NCBI GenBank assembly: GCA_016946835.1
Contig: JACVTC010000222.1
Span: 62,001 to 126,000 of the forward strand
Direction: 5' to 3'
Source: Neocallimastix lanati (nom. inval.)
Taxonomy: Eukaryota > Neocallimastigomycota > Neocallimastigomycetes > Neocallimastigales > Neocallimastigaceae
DNA length: 64,000 nt
The notes beneath the pieces are model-generated. The model was not told where the DNA came from. It made no database searches and worked only from the letters and a program-made list of their open reading frames with translations. Positions 9,272-22,996 of the stretch are shown in pieces; within the stretch, counting starts at the first letter, position 1; each line of letters opens with the position of its first letter. Made by a program: the position numbers and the translations under genes.

Positions 9272-11900
9272 TTTGTATTTATTTTTTATTTTATTTTTTT
9301 TTATTTTATTATATTTAATTTATTTAATTTATTTTATTTTATTTTATATTATATTGTTATTTATTTTTTATTTTTATAGAGTATTTTATTTTTATTTTGT
9401 ATTTTATTTTGTATTTTGTTTTGTTTTTATTAACTTTAATCAATTCACAAAATAATAATTTGTGTTATTAAATTATTTATTTATTTATTTATTTATTATA
9501 AAATTTTTTTTTTTATTTTTTTTTTTTTTTATTTAAAGAAAATAAATTATGGGAAATTTTATCTTTTTTTATATTCCTAATTTTACGATAACTTTTTTTT
9601 TATTAAACCCATAAAAAAAATTTTCTTATTTTGATAAGAGTTAATCTTAAAAAAAAGAAAAATGATATATATAGAAAAAAAAAAATAAAAATAAGAAGTT
9701 AAATAAAAAGTTAAATAAATAATAAAATTAAAAAAAAAATTAAAAAAAATAAACTAAATTAAAACTGACAAATTTAAATTCCATCATTTAATCACAAATT
9801 AAATTAAATTAAATTAAAAAAAAAAAATTTTTTTTTTTTTTTTTAAATTCAATTTTTATAATAAAAAAAGTTTATTATTATTTTTTTTTATTTTTTTTTT
9901 TATGTGTGTATTTTTTTTACTGACTTTTATAAGAAATAAACAAAAAACAGAAAAAACAGAAAACAGGAAAAAAAAAGTTGTATTAAAGTGACAGTGACAA
10001 TTCAAAAAAAATAAAAATAATATAATTATAATATTATTTAATATTAGTAAAAATTTTTTGAATATATTTTAAATTTATAGAGTAAAAGATGTATCTAGAG
10101 AGTGTGTCAATGAGAGAGACAGAAAAAAAAAAAAAATAGAGTTATGATAACATAAAACATAAAAATGTACATCACTTAAAAAATATTCCAAACTATGAAA
10201 CTTTTTTTTTTAATTTTTTTTAAAAAAATTTTTTTTTTAAACACAAAATAAATTAAAAAAAATTAAAATAAATTAAATAAATTAAAAAAATAAATTATCA
10301 ATATCCAATCATTTTATTGTACAATAATTAAAATTATAATAAATAAGATTTAACATAATTTTTTTTTTATTTTTTATTTTTATTTTCCTTTTTTTATTTT
10401 TATATAAATGGAATATCAACCATAAAAATATAAAAATATAAAAATATATATATTTATTATATATTTATTATATATTTATTATATTATTATATATTTATTT
10501 TATTTGTATTTATAATTCTTAATTATACATTATATAAAGATTATTTATGAACATTAATAATGAAAATTAACAATTAATAGCAATGTAATAAAATTAAATT
10601 ATTATTTTTATTATACTTTTTTTTTTTTTTTTATTTCTTAACAACATAATATGAACTTTTAAAAATATAATGTTTAAAAAAAATTTGTTTATTTATTTAT
10701 TTTATTACTATTTAAATAATTTAATAATAAATAAATACTGATATAAAACCATATTAAAACTTTTATTATGCTTACAATGGTTTATATATAAATAAATAAA
10801 TAAATAAATTTTTTAATTATTATTAATATTAATTTATATTATTAATTATTATTAATATTAATTTATATAATTAATTATTATTAATATTTATTTTTATTAT
10901 TAATAATTATTAATTATTATTAATATTAATTTATATTAATAATTTTTTTATTTTTATAAGTATCATTTAAATATATTTATATATATAAACCTTTGTATAT
11001 AAATTTCTATATTTGTGTATTTCTATCTATATTTACCAAAAAAAAGTAATAAATAATATAAAGTTAATATAAATTAATTTAAATAATATAAATAATATAA
11101 ATATTTAATAATAAAAAAAAAGAAATAAAATCAAATTTTTTTATGATGTAAAATGAACGATTCAAACCTTAATTACTATAAAATTAGTTTTTATTATTCA
11201 AGTCATCAATTCGTGTCCATCAATCAAATTTAAAATTTTATGATTTATAATATGTGTCTTTGATTTCTATCTATAAATTATATTTATATTTATATTTATT
11301 TTATTATTTATTTATTTATTTTATAATTAATAAATAAAATTTTATAGAGTATAAAATCAATTGTTTTTAATTATAATTCGTATTAATTTTATATTTATGC
11401 TTATATTTCTTTAAATAATAATAATTATTCGTATTTAAAAATTAAAAGAAAAAAAAAGTAGAAAAAAAAAAAAAAATAAAAAACTCTTTTTAAACACAAA
11501 AAACGGGTTAATTAAATAAGTTTTTTTTCATTAATATAAAATAAATAATATAATATAAATAAATAATATAAATAATATAAATAATATAAATATATCTATA
11601 GAAATACAGAAACTGAATCATATTTATAAAGTTTTTTATAACGAATAAATATTTTTTTTTTTTTTTTAGCTTTAATCAAGTAGGACTCTTTTTATTGAAA
11701 TAGTTTAACTAATAAATTTCTTTTGAGGGGTTTATTACATTATTAATAATAATTAATCCAAATATAAAAAAAAAAAATAAAAAGTTGAATTAAAATAAAA
11801 TTTTATTCCTACTATAATTAATTATTTAATTATTGAATAATTTAAAATAAAATAAAATAAAATAAAACTATTTTATATATAAAATTTTATATATAATATA

Positions 11901-11962
11901 ATATATCATTGTATACCATTGTATATCATTATATGTCATTGTAGGTCATTACATGTCATTGG
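11901..11962. repeat. 10-bp tandem repeat (TATATCATTG-like), about 6 copies
   Basis: Successive units tatatcattg, tataccattg, tatatcatta, tatgtcattg, taggtcatta and catgtcattg are in perfect 10-bp register. Confidence 0.85.
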
Positions 11963-12377
11963 AATTTGGAATTGTAAGTATCTTTTCTTTATGGCTAAAT
12001 TGGGAAACAAAGTATTATGTAAAGGGTTATTATATTTTATTATCCTATATAATATCACATCATTTAATAATATAAAACATGGCGCATCATACATTATTTG
12101 TTTTATGCATATTTATCTTTTTTTTTTTTTTTTTTTTTTTTTTTTATTATTATTAATAGGAAAAACTCATATAAATTATTAATTAATAAACCCACAATTA
12201 AGATTCATTAATTTTTTAAAAATTTTATAGTATATAAATAAAATGAGTGTATTTTACAATTAACTTTTATTCTATATCAATCATAATTCATTATTTTGTG
12301 TCACCTCGTGTATTAAAAATTTAAAATTTAAAATTATTAAAAAAAAAAAAAAAAAAAAAATAAATAGAATTAATAGT

Positions 12378-12525
12378 TAAGGTAAATATAATAATATAAT
12401 GTAATGTTATATAATGTAATGTTATATAATATAATGTAATGTTATATAATACAATGTAATGTTATATAATATAATGTAATGTTATATAATGTAATGTTAT
12501 GTTATGTAATGTAATGTTATAAAAT
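12378..12525. repeat. Tandem repeat of GTAATGTTATATAAT units
   Basis: Repeated blocks of gtaatgttatataat, separated by variable ataat/acaat spacers, recur at least seven times. Confidence 0.8.
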
Positions 12526-12627
12526 TATAAAAAAGGAAAAAAGGAAAAAGAAAAGCATTATATTATAGGCAGATTTAACATAAACTTTTTAATTTTATAA
12601 TTTTATAATTTTATAATTTTATAATTA

Positions 12628-12705
12628 TATAATAATTGTTAGTTTGTTAGTTAGTTTGTTAGTTTGTTAGTTTGTTAGTTTGCTCCTTGTTTGTTAGTTT
12701 GTTGT
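12628..12705. repeat. GTTAGTTT tandem repeat
   Basis: A run of gttagttt/gttagtttgt units, interrupted once by gctccttg. It is one of the few G-containing repeats in the region; not telomere-like in unit or position. Confidence 0.8.
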
Positions 12706-12929
12706 ATGTCCCTTGATGTATCAACCTCACCATATGGTTGTTGAGCCATAAATGGTAATTAAATTTTTTTTTTAAAAAAAGTAATAAAAAAATAAAAAGA
12801 TTTAAAAACTTTATAAATAAACTTTAATATTGAATTAAGTTTATCTCTTTATTAAAAAAAAATTATTACATAAATTATTACATAAATTATTACATAAATA
12901 AATAAATAATTAGTAAATAAATTATTACA

Positions 12930-12964
<35 letters not shown>

Positions 12965-14390
12965 ATACAAATGTTTCTATTTTCTGTTTTTAATGTTTTA
13001 AAAACAATAAAAAAAAGATTTTTTTTTTCTCTTTCTTTCTTTCTTTCCATATATAGAATTTTAAAAGTTCTAGAGCAAAAAAAAAAAAAGATCTTTATTT
13101 TTATTTTTATTTTATTATTTTTATTTATTTATTTAAATGATTTCTTTTTTTTTTTTTTATTTTATTATATTTAATGCCATTTATTATAAAATAAATTTAT
13201 GAATAAAGTTTAACAGGAACGTTCTTTGGAAATGAAAATCAAAATAATGATAATCCATTGATAAATACAAATATTTCATATATTTCATTTGAAAACATGA
13301 ATAGAAATAGTGATTACTTTTCTTATTATTTTACATATCAATAACTTTTATTTTTAAATTATTAATAATTAATGAGATTTTAAAATAAAATTAAAAAATA
13401 AAAAATTAAAACCTTAATAATTCTATAATAGAAAGTTACTATTACTACTGATCCTCTCCTATAAATCCTATAAATATTATAAAAAAAAAAAAAATTAAAA
13501 GAGAAAATGAATTATATTAAATTATTCCTCAAAAATAAATAAAAATTTTGTACAACCACAATAATTTTTAATAAAAATTTAATTATTGATTATTTAATAT
13601 TTTATATAATCATTTTTTTTTTTATTTTTATTTAATCACTTTTTTAAAGTACATTAATCCATACATACCATACTGTACTTCTAATCCTATTCCCAAAGGA
13701 ATAAAACGGTAAAACATTTTATGAATATACATCATATCATTATGTCATTTTTTATATTTATTTTTATTTAATATTAATAAGGATTATTGAATTATCTTAT
13801 TATCTTATTATTATTATTTTTTTTTTTACATAAAATTAAAATTATTAAAATAAATTTATATATATATACGCATTTATTTATTTATTTATTTATATTTATT
13901 TATTTATTTATTTATTTATTATTTAATGTTTTATTTATTTATTAATTTAAAATAAAGTTTAATTTATATTAATTAAAAATTTTAAAAATATATAAAATTA
14001 TTCAACACAACTCTAAATCAACAAAAATTAATAATTTATTATATATTATATATATATATATTTTTTTTTTCCTATTTTCATAAAAATATATATATATAAA
14101 TCAGTATATTTTCAAAAATAAAAAAAAGATTTTTTTCTAATAATAAAAAAAAAAAAAAATAAATAAAATAAAATAAAATAAAATAAAATTAAAAAAAAAA
14201 GTCAATTATTTTCTTATTATTAAATAAAATATATTATTAAATCTTTGGAAATATAAATTAAATTAATAATTTTAATTATTGTTTATTTTTTTTTTTTTTT
14301 AAATCTATATATTTTCTTTATTATAAATATTATAAATATATATATATATTTATAAATTTACTCTACTTAAAATAAATGTATACCTTATCA

Positions 14391-15235
14391 TCAGATAATG
14401 AAAATAATGAAATATATACTATATACGATGAAAATTATTTTTTTAAATTATATTTAAAGTATTACAAGTACAAACGAAATTACCAAAAAAATAATTAATG
14501 AAATAAAATAGATGGAATTTTGACCATTATTAATAATGAAAGCCGTCATCCCTTAACCATGCAGTGCTGAAAAAAAATTTCAAAGCCATCAATTTGCTAC
14601 TAGACTTCAGTGAAAAACTAAAATTTAATATCTTTAATAGGAATTATTATCAAGGTTTTTGGCATTTTCTTGAAACTAAATGTAAGATAAATTATAATCC
14701 TGAGAATGTCAGATTTTTTATGGAATATGCTAATGATTTTGGTATTGACATTTTCTCTATGAAGAATAATTTAGAAAAATGTTTATTTTATTTTTGTAAG
14801 AGAGGTGAATTTCCGGATACAAAGTTCGACAAAGAAACGGTGTATAAAGATCATCAAGAATCCATCGATTCCTCTCATCAACGACTGAATGCTGTAGGAG
14901 GTAGAAAATATTATGATAATGCGGCGAAACCCTTCCTTGTATAAATTAATAAATATATTGATGAGTTTTATAAAGGTTATTACAATTACAAAGAAGAAGA
15001 CGATGATGAAGAATTACCAAGGAATCAACTTAAAAGGAAATATGATATAAAGTACTCACAACAAAATGAATTTGAAAACAAATAGAAAAAGAGACCTAAA
15101 ATATTTCCCTAATTTAAAAATACAATTTATGATGAAAATGATTTTTTTTAAATTATATTAAAAGTATGACAGGTACAAATGAAATTACCTAAAAAAAAAA
15201 AAAAAATAATTGATGAAATAAAAAATTACTTTTTT
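14391..15235 (+). pseudogene. Broken gene, possibly ankyrin-repeat type
   Basis: The longest open piece (14,564-14,944, 126 codons) reads INLLLDFSEKLKFNIFNRNY, then a segment with RFFMEYANDFGIDIF. The rhythm of a Leu-Leu-Leu-Asp helix, a short turn and a second (Met/Leu)-(Glu/Asp)-Tyr-Ala-Asn helix resembles highly diverged ankyrin units, but the consensus is too weak to be sure. A basic/acidic tail follows (KEEDDDEELPRNQLKRK near 14,990-15,040). A direct repeat of about 80 bp (14,426-14,505 and about 15,128-15,215), encoding DEN(Y/D)FFKLY and then KY, brackets the piece, suggesting two tandem gene copies reduced to fragments. Confidence 0.4.
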
Positions 15236-15479
15236 TAAAATTATTATTGATAAATATGCTTGAATTGAAAAATACGACTTATAATTATAATACTATACTC
15301 GATTATTTAATGAAAAAAGGTTTCATCTCCCACCGACCGAATTAATTGAATTTATTATTAAAACGGTGGTGGTGGTGGTGGAAAGGGATAAATTTTTTAA
15401 GTACGGTAAAATTAATTCACTTTATCAATGCTAATTGATGATGAAAATTTTTTGAATTTATAGTAGATGTTTTATTAAA

Positions 15480-17318
15480 ATTAGACATTTAATATTCAGG
15501 AGAAAATAGAAAATTTAGATTTTTGGTCTTTATCTATACCATTCCTAACCACGAAACTAAGGTAAGATATAGTAGTATGTAGTATACCTAAAGAATTTAT
15601 AGATTTTACCGTCACACCTATCAAATGTAATGAAGAAAAGAGTTATGTTGATAAAATTATTAATTTTAAATTTGAAAAATTCAAATTTAATTTATTAAAA
15701 TAGGAGCTGTGGACGAATTAAATACTTTAAGATCTGGTAGTGTGCTTAACACCAAATGAATCTATTATTTCAGATAGCTGGAAAGTCTAGTTTTGGTTTA
15801 TTACCTAATGGTAATTTAGTATTATGTGAAGGTAAATAAAATTAGTTCAAATTGAAATAAAGTATGGAGTTCGGGAATAACTACAGTACCAACAAATCAT
15901 AGCGTAAAATTCTTCATTAGAGATAACGGCCATTTATATGTTACAGCTAAAAAATATTTATAAAGCAAAAATGTTTCTGATGCAAAATATTATGAAGAGT
16001 TAATTGACAAAATCAAAGATGTAATAAATAGGAATATAGATTCTGATGATGAAGAAATAGAAAACCTTAAAATTTTGTTAAATGATTACTGCACTAAATT
16101 CAACATTGACCATTGTAATACTTTACGAAAACGTGGAAAAACGCCCTCCAATCGCTAAAACATTGTCAACTCTTTCTATTCCTACACAGACACATATTAA
16201 CACTTACGTAACTAGATCTACAAGTACAACTAGCACAACTAGAACTACTAGTACAACTAGTACAACTAGTACAACTAGTACAACTAGCAAAACTATCATT
16301 ATCGATACTATAAATGCCGTAGTAACTAAAACCACTAATAAATGTGAGTTCTCTAACTAGTATTACTGCTTCCTCTACTCCCGATAGCTCGGAAAATTCC
16401 GAATAATTATATAGACGGTAGTGACTATCTTATCTGGGATTCTTTACCTAAAGATTTACCATTTAATGTTGGTTTATCTAGACAATAAGGGGTTACTTCC
16501 TACATATTAAGGATGAAAGATGATCTAAATGGTGCTTCTATTTCATTATATGATGGTCTTGGTGTAAAAATTTTGGGAAATTAAAGCTTATCAGAACGAT
16601 TATAAAGGTTACGCTTTTTCAGTTGAGTAGGTTTAATCCCCTTATTATTTGATACAGCTCCTGATTTTAAATAGGATGAAGATTATTATGATAAGCATAA
16701 TATACTTAATGAAAAAAAAAAATATAAAAAAATCTTAAAACTAATCGTATCAAAATGGAGTGTGGAGCTATTTTAAATCAAAATGAATATTTAGTATCGG
16801 AAAATGGAAGATATAAATTTTTCGTTCAAGATACAGGGAATATGATTATCAAATGACAATTCAAGAACTGCTTGGTCATCAATAACAGCTAATATTGAAT
16901 TATTTGAAAAGCCGTACTATTTAGCGTTTTTACGCCCTTAGGTGAATTTATTTTAAGGAGATAAAATGGGATCTTGCTATATATGGCAATCTCTGTATCT
17001 ACTTACCCTTAATCATAAGAAGCCAATTTGAAACTAAATATAATTTTTACCTCACATAGTCGGATGAAGGAGAATTATTCGTGGTAGAGATGATGATCGT
17101 AACATGTACTGGAGTAGTTGGAATATTAGATTATATGGTCAACATTTTTAAGATAGGTTAATCCTATAAAAAAAAAATATGAAAATTACTTTTTTTTTTT
17201 TCATGTTGACGAAACATGTAAGAAGTAAGGAGCACATTTATATAATCTTTTCTCTGAATCAGGAATATTATGATTACTCTGAAATCATTGAAAATGAAAA
17301 AAAAAAGTTATTAGTCAG

Positions 17319-17349
<31 letters not shown>

Positions 17350-18345
17350 TACATCAATAATTTGTTGCCAGGCGAATTATTATTATTTAAATATAATGAT
17401 TATTTAAATGTTACTGAAAATGATTTAATATTTCACTATGAAGTAAATAACAATAACAATATCAATGAGACGGTTTTAAAGTCATGCGCAACCGACGGTT
17501 GGTATTTAAAGAGTTAAAATTAAACAATGAAAAATTGAGTCTTTATTGTAAAGGCAAGAATCATTAAAAAATGTTGAACGTATAATTGCACAGTTGCATC
17601 CTAAGTCAGTGAATAAAATATAATAGGTTAAGTATTGACTACAGAGATAATATGAGTAAACCTGATCTAATGATATTTAACTATATTGATACTTGGGAGC
17701 CGTTATTAGGGGTTTTTAAGTAATATCGCTTATTTAAGAGCTATTAAAAGAAAACGAGTTATCGAGAGATGAATCCAATCGAATTAATATAAATAATGAG
17801 ATGACTTTATATGATAGATTAATTTCAAAATCAGGTTGAGGGTAATTTTGTTTATATATCAATCAAATATGGTTCAGTATATACTATTTCAGCTTTTTTT
17901 TTTTTTCCTAATATTAGGAAAATGTATATCGAAAATAACAAATTTCTTGCCTCAATGATGTTAATGTCATCAACAACAACAACAACAATAACAATTTTAA
18001 AGTTAACCTATAATGGTAATGAAGATAAATTAAATTTTAGTCAATAACACTAGAAGTCATATTTGGGAATTATACAGGAAGAATGTATAAATGTAATTAT
18101 TTTATTTCTAATGATGCTAAATGCAATATTATTTATTCATACCACCAAATTAATATTACTACGATTTCTCCAGATAATAAAAAAAAAACCTAATAGTATG
18201 ATTTTATTTTCAATGATAAATTAATAGAATACGTAGATTTGAAATCAAAAAAAAACATTTATACAAGAGAAAATTTCAGTATTTGATATGTCAAAATACA
18301 TTAATATAAATGAACCTTTTTTTTTTTTTTTTTTTTTTATTTAAG
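15480..18345 (+). pseudogene. Decayed multidomain B-lectin-like secreted protein
   Basis: No long frame survives, but readable islands have bulb-type (mannose-binding) lectin signatures. Around 15,780-15,960: SFGLLPNGNLVLCEG, then SSGITTVPTNHSVKFFIRDNGHLYV. Around 16,755-16,850: ECGAILNQNEYLVSENGRYK, then FFVQDTGNMII. These match the Gly-x-Leu-x2-Asn-x2-Leu...Asn-Gly-x-Tyr...Gln-Asp-x-Gly-Asn pattern of that fold. Around 17,105-17,140: RDDDRNMYWSSWNIRLYG. A Thr/Ser linker lies between lectin islands. Later islands (17,340-17,515, 18,050-18,280) are Asn/Tyr-rich with Cys and no recognised domain. T and A runs (17,188-17,201; 17,320-17,346; 18,317-18,338) interrupt the reading. It probably came from one large extracellular protein gene; the number of genes is uncertain. 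Confidence 0.5.
16196..16300 (+). repeat. ACTAGTACA repeat encoding a Thr/Ser linker
   Basis: Near-perfect 9-bp units (actagtaca) encode repeated Thr-Ser-Thr, inside a 92-codon open piece. Such linkers are typical between domains of secreted fungal proteins and would be O-glycosylated. Confidence 0.8.
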
Positions 18346-18840
18346 TATAATACCTCAAGGCAATATCGAATGAAATAATAATAAATATATATTCCATAAT
18401 TGTAATAGACATGATGAAAAAATTTTTTCCTAATATAATTTAATTTTATTTTTTATTTTTTTTTTTTTTAATTAATTAATTTCTCTTATTATGTGATCTT
18501 TTAAATCTATATGTCTTTGACTTTTGATTATGGTCTTTCGTTCTTACTATTATAAATTATGGCTTTATTTATCTGACATTTATATTTATATATATTTTAT
18601 ATTTATACCTCTTGAACAAAAAAAAAGAAAAAGAAAAGTTTTATAATATAGTAATTTTTGAGTTTTTGTACAATATAACGAAAGAGAAGTTATATTTTAA
18701 TTAATAAGGAGTGTATTTTAATAAATAAATAAATAAATAAATAAATAAAAAAAAAAAAAAAATTTTATTTTAATGGTTAATTTAAATTTTATTTATTTTT
18801 AAATAATTAAAATTTTATATTAAATAAAGTTTTCAATATA

Positions 18841-18880
<40 letters not shown>

Positions 18881-20035
18881 TAACATTAATGGAGCATCCA
18901 TCAAAGTTTGACTTTTATAAAAAAAATTAATACATTTTGTTAATATTTTTAAAAAATAATAAAAAAAAAAAAAAAAAAAAAAAATAGTTAAATTAAAATT
19001 TAAATTTAAACATAGAAATATAAAAATATTAATAAAAAAAATAAAAATAAAAAATAAAAAAAAATAAAAAATAAAAAATAAAAAAAAATAAAAAATAAAA
19101 AAAAATAAAAAATAAAAAAAAATAAAAAATAAAAAAAAATAAAAAATAAAAAATAAAATAAAAATAAAAAATAAAAAAAAATAAAAAAAAAATAAAAATA
19201 ATCCATTAATTCAATCAAGATGAAAATTAATCTTCTCTATTTAATTTTTTTTTTTTTTTTCGTTTTACCTACATTTATGATATAGTTTAAATATTTCTTT
19301 TTTTGTATATATATATATATATTATATTTAAAATTTTTTTTTAAATAATGATAGTATTAAAAAAAGATAGTTTAACAAATATTAATTATTTTTAAAAAAC
19401 TTAAAATATTTAATAAAGAAATGGATTAAATCTTTTTTTTTTTTTTTTTTTTAAATAATTCATAATATAATTGTTAAGGAGTCACACAGAATGTGGGGTA
19501 TACACACACGAAATTTATATTGTTATATATATATATTTATTTATTAATTATTATTTTTATTTCTAATGATATAAAGACTCAGTTATTTAATATTATACAT
19601 TAATTCAATATTTAATCTATTACCTACATTATATCATTAAGAAATTTTATAATATCTTAATGGACATTACTTTAACAATAATAAATTTATTTAAATTAAA
19701 TTAATTTGAAATTTAAAATATATAAAATTATCTGATTTTTGTTTCAGAAAATTCTTTTATTTAGAATTTTTGAAAAAAAAAAAAATTTTTTTTTTTATTT
19801 TTTTTATATATTTATTAGTGTTAGAAGACAAAAAAAAAAAAAAAAAATTAAAATAGATTATGAAATATATTATTATTTTTGCTATACCAAAATATTGAGT
19901 TAAAAACTTTAAGAAAAAGAAATTTGAATGGTCATCAATCTACGGTCCTTACAAAATATAAAAAGGAAAAAATTATAAAAGTATTTTTTTACAAAGTAAC
20001 CAATAATTATGGTTATATTTTCAATTTATATAAAA

Positions 20036-20071
<36 letters not shown>

Positions 20072-20211
20072 TAGGTTAATAACACAAATTTAAAAATATA
20101 TATATATATAAAATATTTAAAAATATATAGAACAAAAAAAAAAAAAAAAAAAAAAAAAAAATGACTTGTCAAATAATGTAAAAATTTAATAACCTGTCAA
20201 TGGATTTTTAT

Positions 20212-20243
<32 letters not shown>

Positions 20244-20569
20244 TAAATTCATTTAACTAATAAATGAAAGATACTAAAATTCAAGGCATAGGCATTTTAG
20301 TTTTTTTTTTTTTTTTTTTTTTTATAATTGATATAAAATTCAATAAATGTAAAATTTAGTTATTTCTCTACTCAATTTAGGAATATAAATAAAAAAAGTT
20401 TTTTTTTTAGAAAAAATTCAATAGGACAAATAGATTGCCAATAAGAAACAGAAATCCAATACAAAAAAAAAAAAAAAAAAAAAAAAGTTTGAAATTTTAT
20501 TAAAGGAATAAAAAATAAAAAAAAAAAAAAAAAAAAAAAAAATAATAATTATTTTTAAAATGGTTTTTC
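18346..20569. other. Gene-free A/T region with many long homopolymers
   Basis: Pure runs of 20-35 A or T occur about every 100-200 bp (for example T 18,846-18,879; A 20,039-20,067; A 20,133-20,160). From 19,030 to 19,195 the unit ATAAAAAATAAAAAAAA repeats with a period near 17 bp. No gene was found. Confidence 0.6.
19030..19198. repeat. A-rich 17-bp tandem repeat
   Basis: Alternating ATAAAAA and ATAAAAAAAA blocks; this creates a spurious Phe/Tyr/Leu open frame on the minus strand. Confidence 0.75.
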
Positions 20570-20943
20570 ACCTTTTTTTTTTTCCGTACCCACAGAAACA
20601 ATAATACCTCTTTGTTTTTAGAGAATCTACCCTTACAACTTCAATTCTTCCATCACGATTCTAGTACCTCCATCACTAAATTAGGTTCTTCCTCCCTTCA
20701 ACCAAAAAAAAAAAAAAAAAAAAAAAATAAAATAAAAAAAAAAAAAAATCAATTTGAACTTGGTCGCCGCATGTCATAAAAATCAAACTATGTCCTGACG
20801 CTCTCTTTCTCTCTTTTTTTTTTTTTTTTTTTCTTTTATTAGAAATTTTTTTTTATTAGAAATTCTTTTTTTTTCTTTATCAGAATCCTTTATTTTTTTT
20901 CATGCCTTTTTATCCCCTTACCTTTTAAAAAAAAAAATTGTCT

Positions 20944-20981
<38 letters not shown>

Positions 20982-21660
20982 AGAAAAACTAAGGGTAAAG
21001 TCATCGACCCTCCCCCATCTCCCCCCTTTTTTTTTTCCTAAGGCTTTTCTTTTTTATACTTCAAATAAATTAAATAAATTCCACTAAACCCTGAGTGGTT
21101 CAGTGGTCCACCACTACCTAAAATCTATCTCAAAAGTTCAAAAAGAAAGTAGATTATATCCCTCTGCTGAACTAAAACTATTTTTTTTTTTTTTTTTTTT
21201 TTTTTTTTGAAGAAAAGAAGACTCTACCCTACCTTCCTTTTTTCTTGAAAGAGAGAGAAAGGACACAAATTTCATCGTTTCCCTTAGTCGTCTCCTCCTC
21301 TCTAACACCAACCCTTGTCTCCATCCCCCTTGGGCAGGCAAATCATAAGAAGAAAAAAAAAATTATTAATAATATTTTTTTTTTTTTTATTATTTTACAG
21401 TAAGTGATTCTAAAATATCCTCTAAAACTCCTTCTCCTCCTCCTTTTCTTCAGTGGAGGTGGTAGTTCAACGACTAAAATCCATTAAGAACTCTATGAAT
21501 AATAATTCTGAAGCGATACTTGAATCTTTGCAAATTTTATCAAATGAATAAGAAAAAAATATTTCCTTTAAATCTTTTAAGTTTAAGCTCTGTTAGGATA
21601 CCATTAATAAAAAAAATGCTATTTGACTTCTCTCTCTCTCTGTTTTCTTAATCCAATCTA
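20570..21660. other. Relic region of higher G+C, unrecognised
   Basis: Islands of clearly higher G+C separated by A/T runs (20,580-20,700; 20,755-20,815; 21,075-21,130; 21,225-21,345; 21,410-21,500) suggest a decayed gene or transposon. On the minus strand 20,590-20,700 gives pieces such as IEVVRVDSLKTKRYYC, and 21,225-21,341 gives LVLERRRRLRETMKFVSF, but I recognise no family. CT-rich stretches (21,630-21,645) are simple repeat. Confidence 0.35.
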
Positions 21661-22329
21661 ATAATAATAACAATAAAGTAAAAAAAATTATTATTTTTTT
21701 TTATATATTCTTAAAAATTCAAATTTCAATGATAAAATACTTTTTAATAATTAAAAAGAAATACTTTATTTCTTACTTAAAAAAATAATTTCATTAATTA
21801 TTTGCTATTTTTATTATTGTCTAAAAAATAATTAAGAAAAAGACGTTTCAAACTAATTTAAAAAAAAAAAAATTTTTTAATTAATTTTAATTTTTTTAAT
21901 TCATCATCTTTACCTCAATTTAAATTCTTTATATTATGCTAGAAAATAAAATACACTATATTTTAAAAAAACTCTTAAAAATTTAAGTCACTATTTAAAA
22001 AAAAAAAAAATTTTTTTTTTTCACTTTACTTAAAATCATATAGTATAGGTAGTATGAATTTCATGTCAATTATCAATATTCATCATTAATGTTATATAAC
22101 TACTATTTATTTGATAAAAAAAAATTAAAAAATAAAAAAAAAAAATAAAAATAAAAAAATAAAAAAAATAAATAATAATAATAAAATATTTATTAATAGT
22201 AATAATTAACTATTCAATAAAAATAAAATTATAAAAAAAAAAATTCATAATTTTAAAATTTTTTTTTTTTAATTTTCTATATGATAAAAATTTTTTATAA
22301 AAAGAATTAATAATCAAGAAGGCTCTAAA

Positions 22330-22361
<32 letters not shown>

Positions 22362-22393
22362 TTTCTTTTATTATTAAAAAATTCTTATTATAA

Positions 22394-22424
<31 letters not shown>

Positions 22425-22990
22425 TAATTATAATAATAATAATAATAAATAATAATAATAATAATAAATAATAATAATAATAAATAAAAATAATAATTTA
22501 TAATAATAATAATAATAATAGAAATAATAATTTACAATGATTCAAACTAAATAAAAAATAAAAATAAAAATAAAAATTATAGTAGAGTTATTAAAGGATG
22601 GAATTTCAATTCCTTTTTATACTAAACTAAACTAATAATTAACAATATAATTAAATAATACATTTATTCTTAATATATTTATACATGAATTTAAACTGTA
22701 TAAAATATAATAATAAAATAATATTGCTAAGAATTTTTTAATAAAATAATTATATAATTTTTCATAAAACAATTTGATAATAAAACTAATTAATAAAAAA
22801 GTAATATAAAATAAATTAAAATAAAATGAATTAAACTAATAAAACTAATTTAAAATTCTCTTTTGGAAATCTTTAGAATTATAAAGAATTCCTTAGAATC
22901 TTTTAGAAAATTATTGAATAATTTATACTATAATAAAATATATTTTAGATATTATAGGACTTTTAACAAAAAACGAAGAATAATAATCAA
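21661..22990. other. Gene-free A/T sequence with (AAT)n
   Basis: AT dinucleotide tract near 22,330-22,355 and an (AAT)n cluster at 22,398-22,520. Otherwise irregular A/T. It directly precedes the integrase relic. Confidence 0.6.
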
Positions 22991-22996
22991 TATATT

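Larger units (their letters stand above)
9272..14390. other. Five-kilobase gene-free A/T region
   Basis: Upstream of the acyltransferase start lies a TTTTA/TTTAT-rich tract (9272-9420) that may include its promoter. The rest is TTTA and AATA microsatellites, homopolymers and short tandem repeats, with no open frame above low-complexity background. Short open frames at 11,919 and 12,971 are Phe/Lys artefacts. Confidence 0.65.

Noticed and set aside
12628-12705. GTTAGTTT repeat as interstitial telomere
   Set aside because: The unit is not a TTAGGG-type repeat and lies in an internal A/T region.
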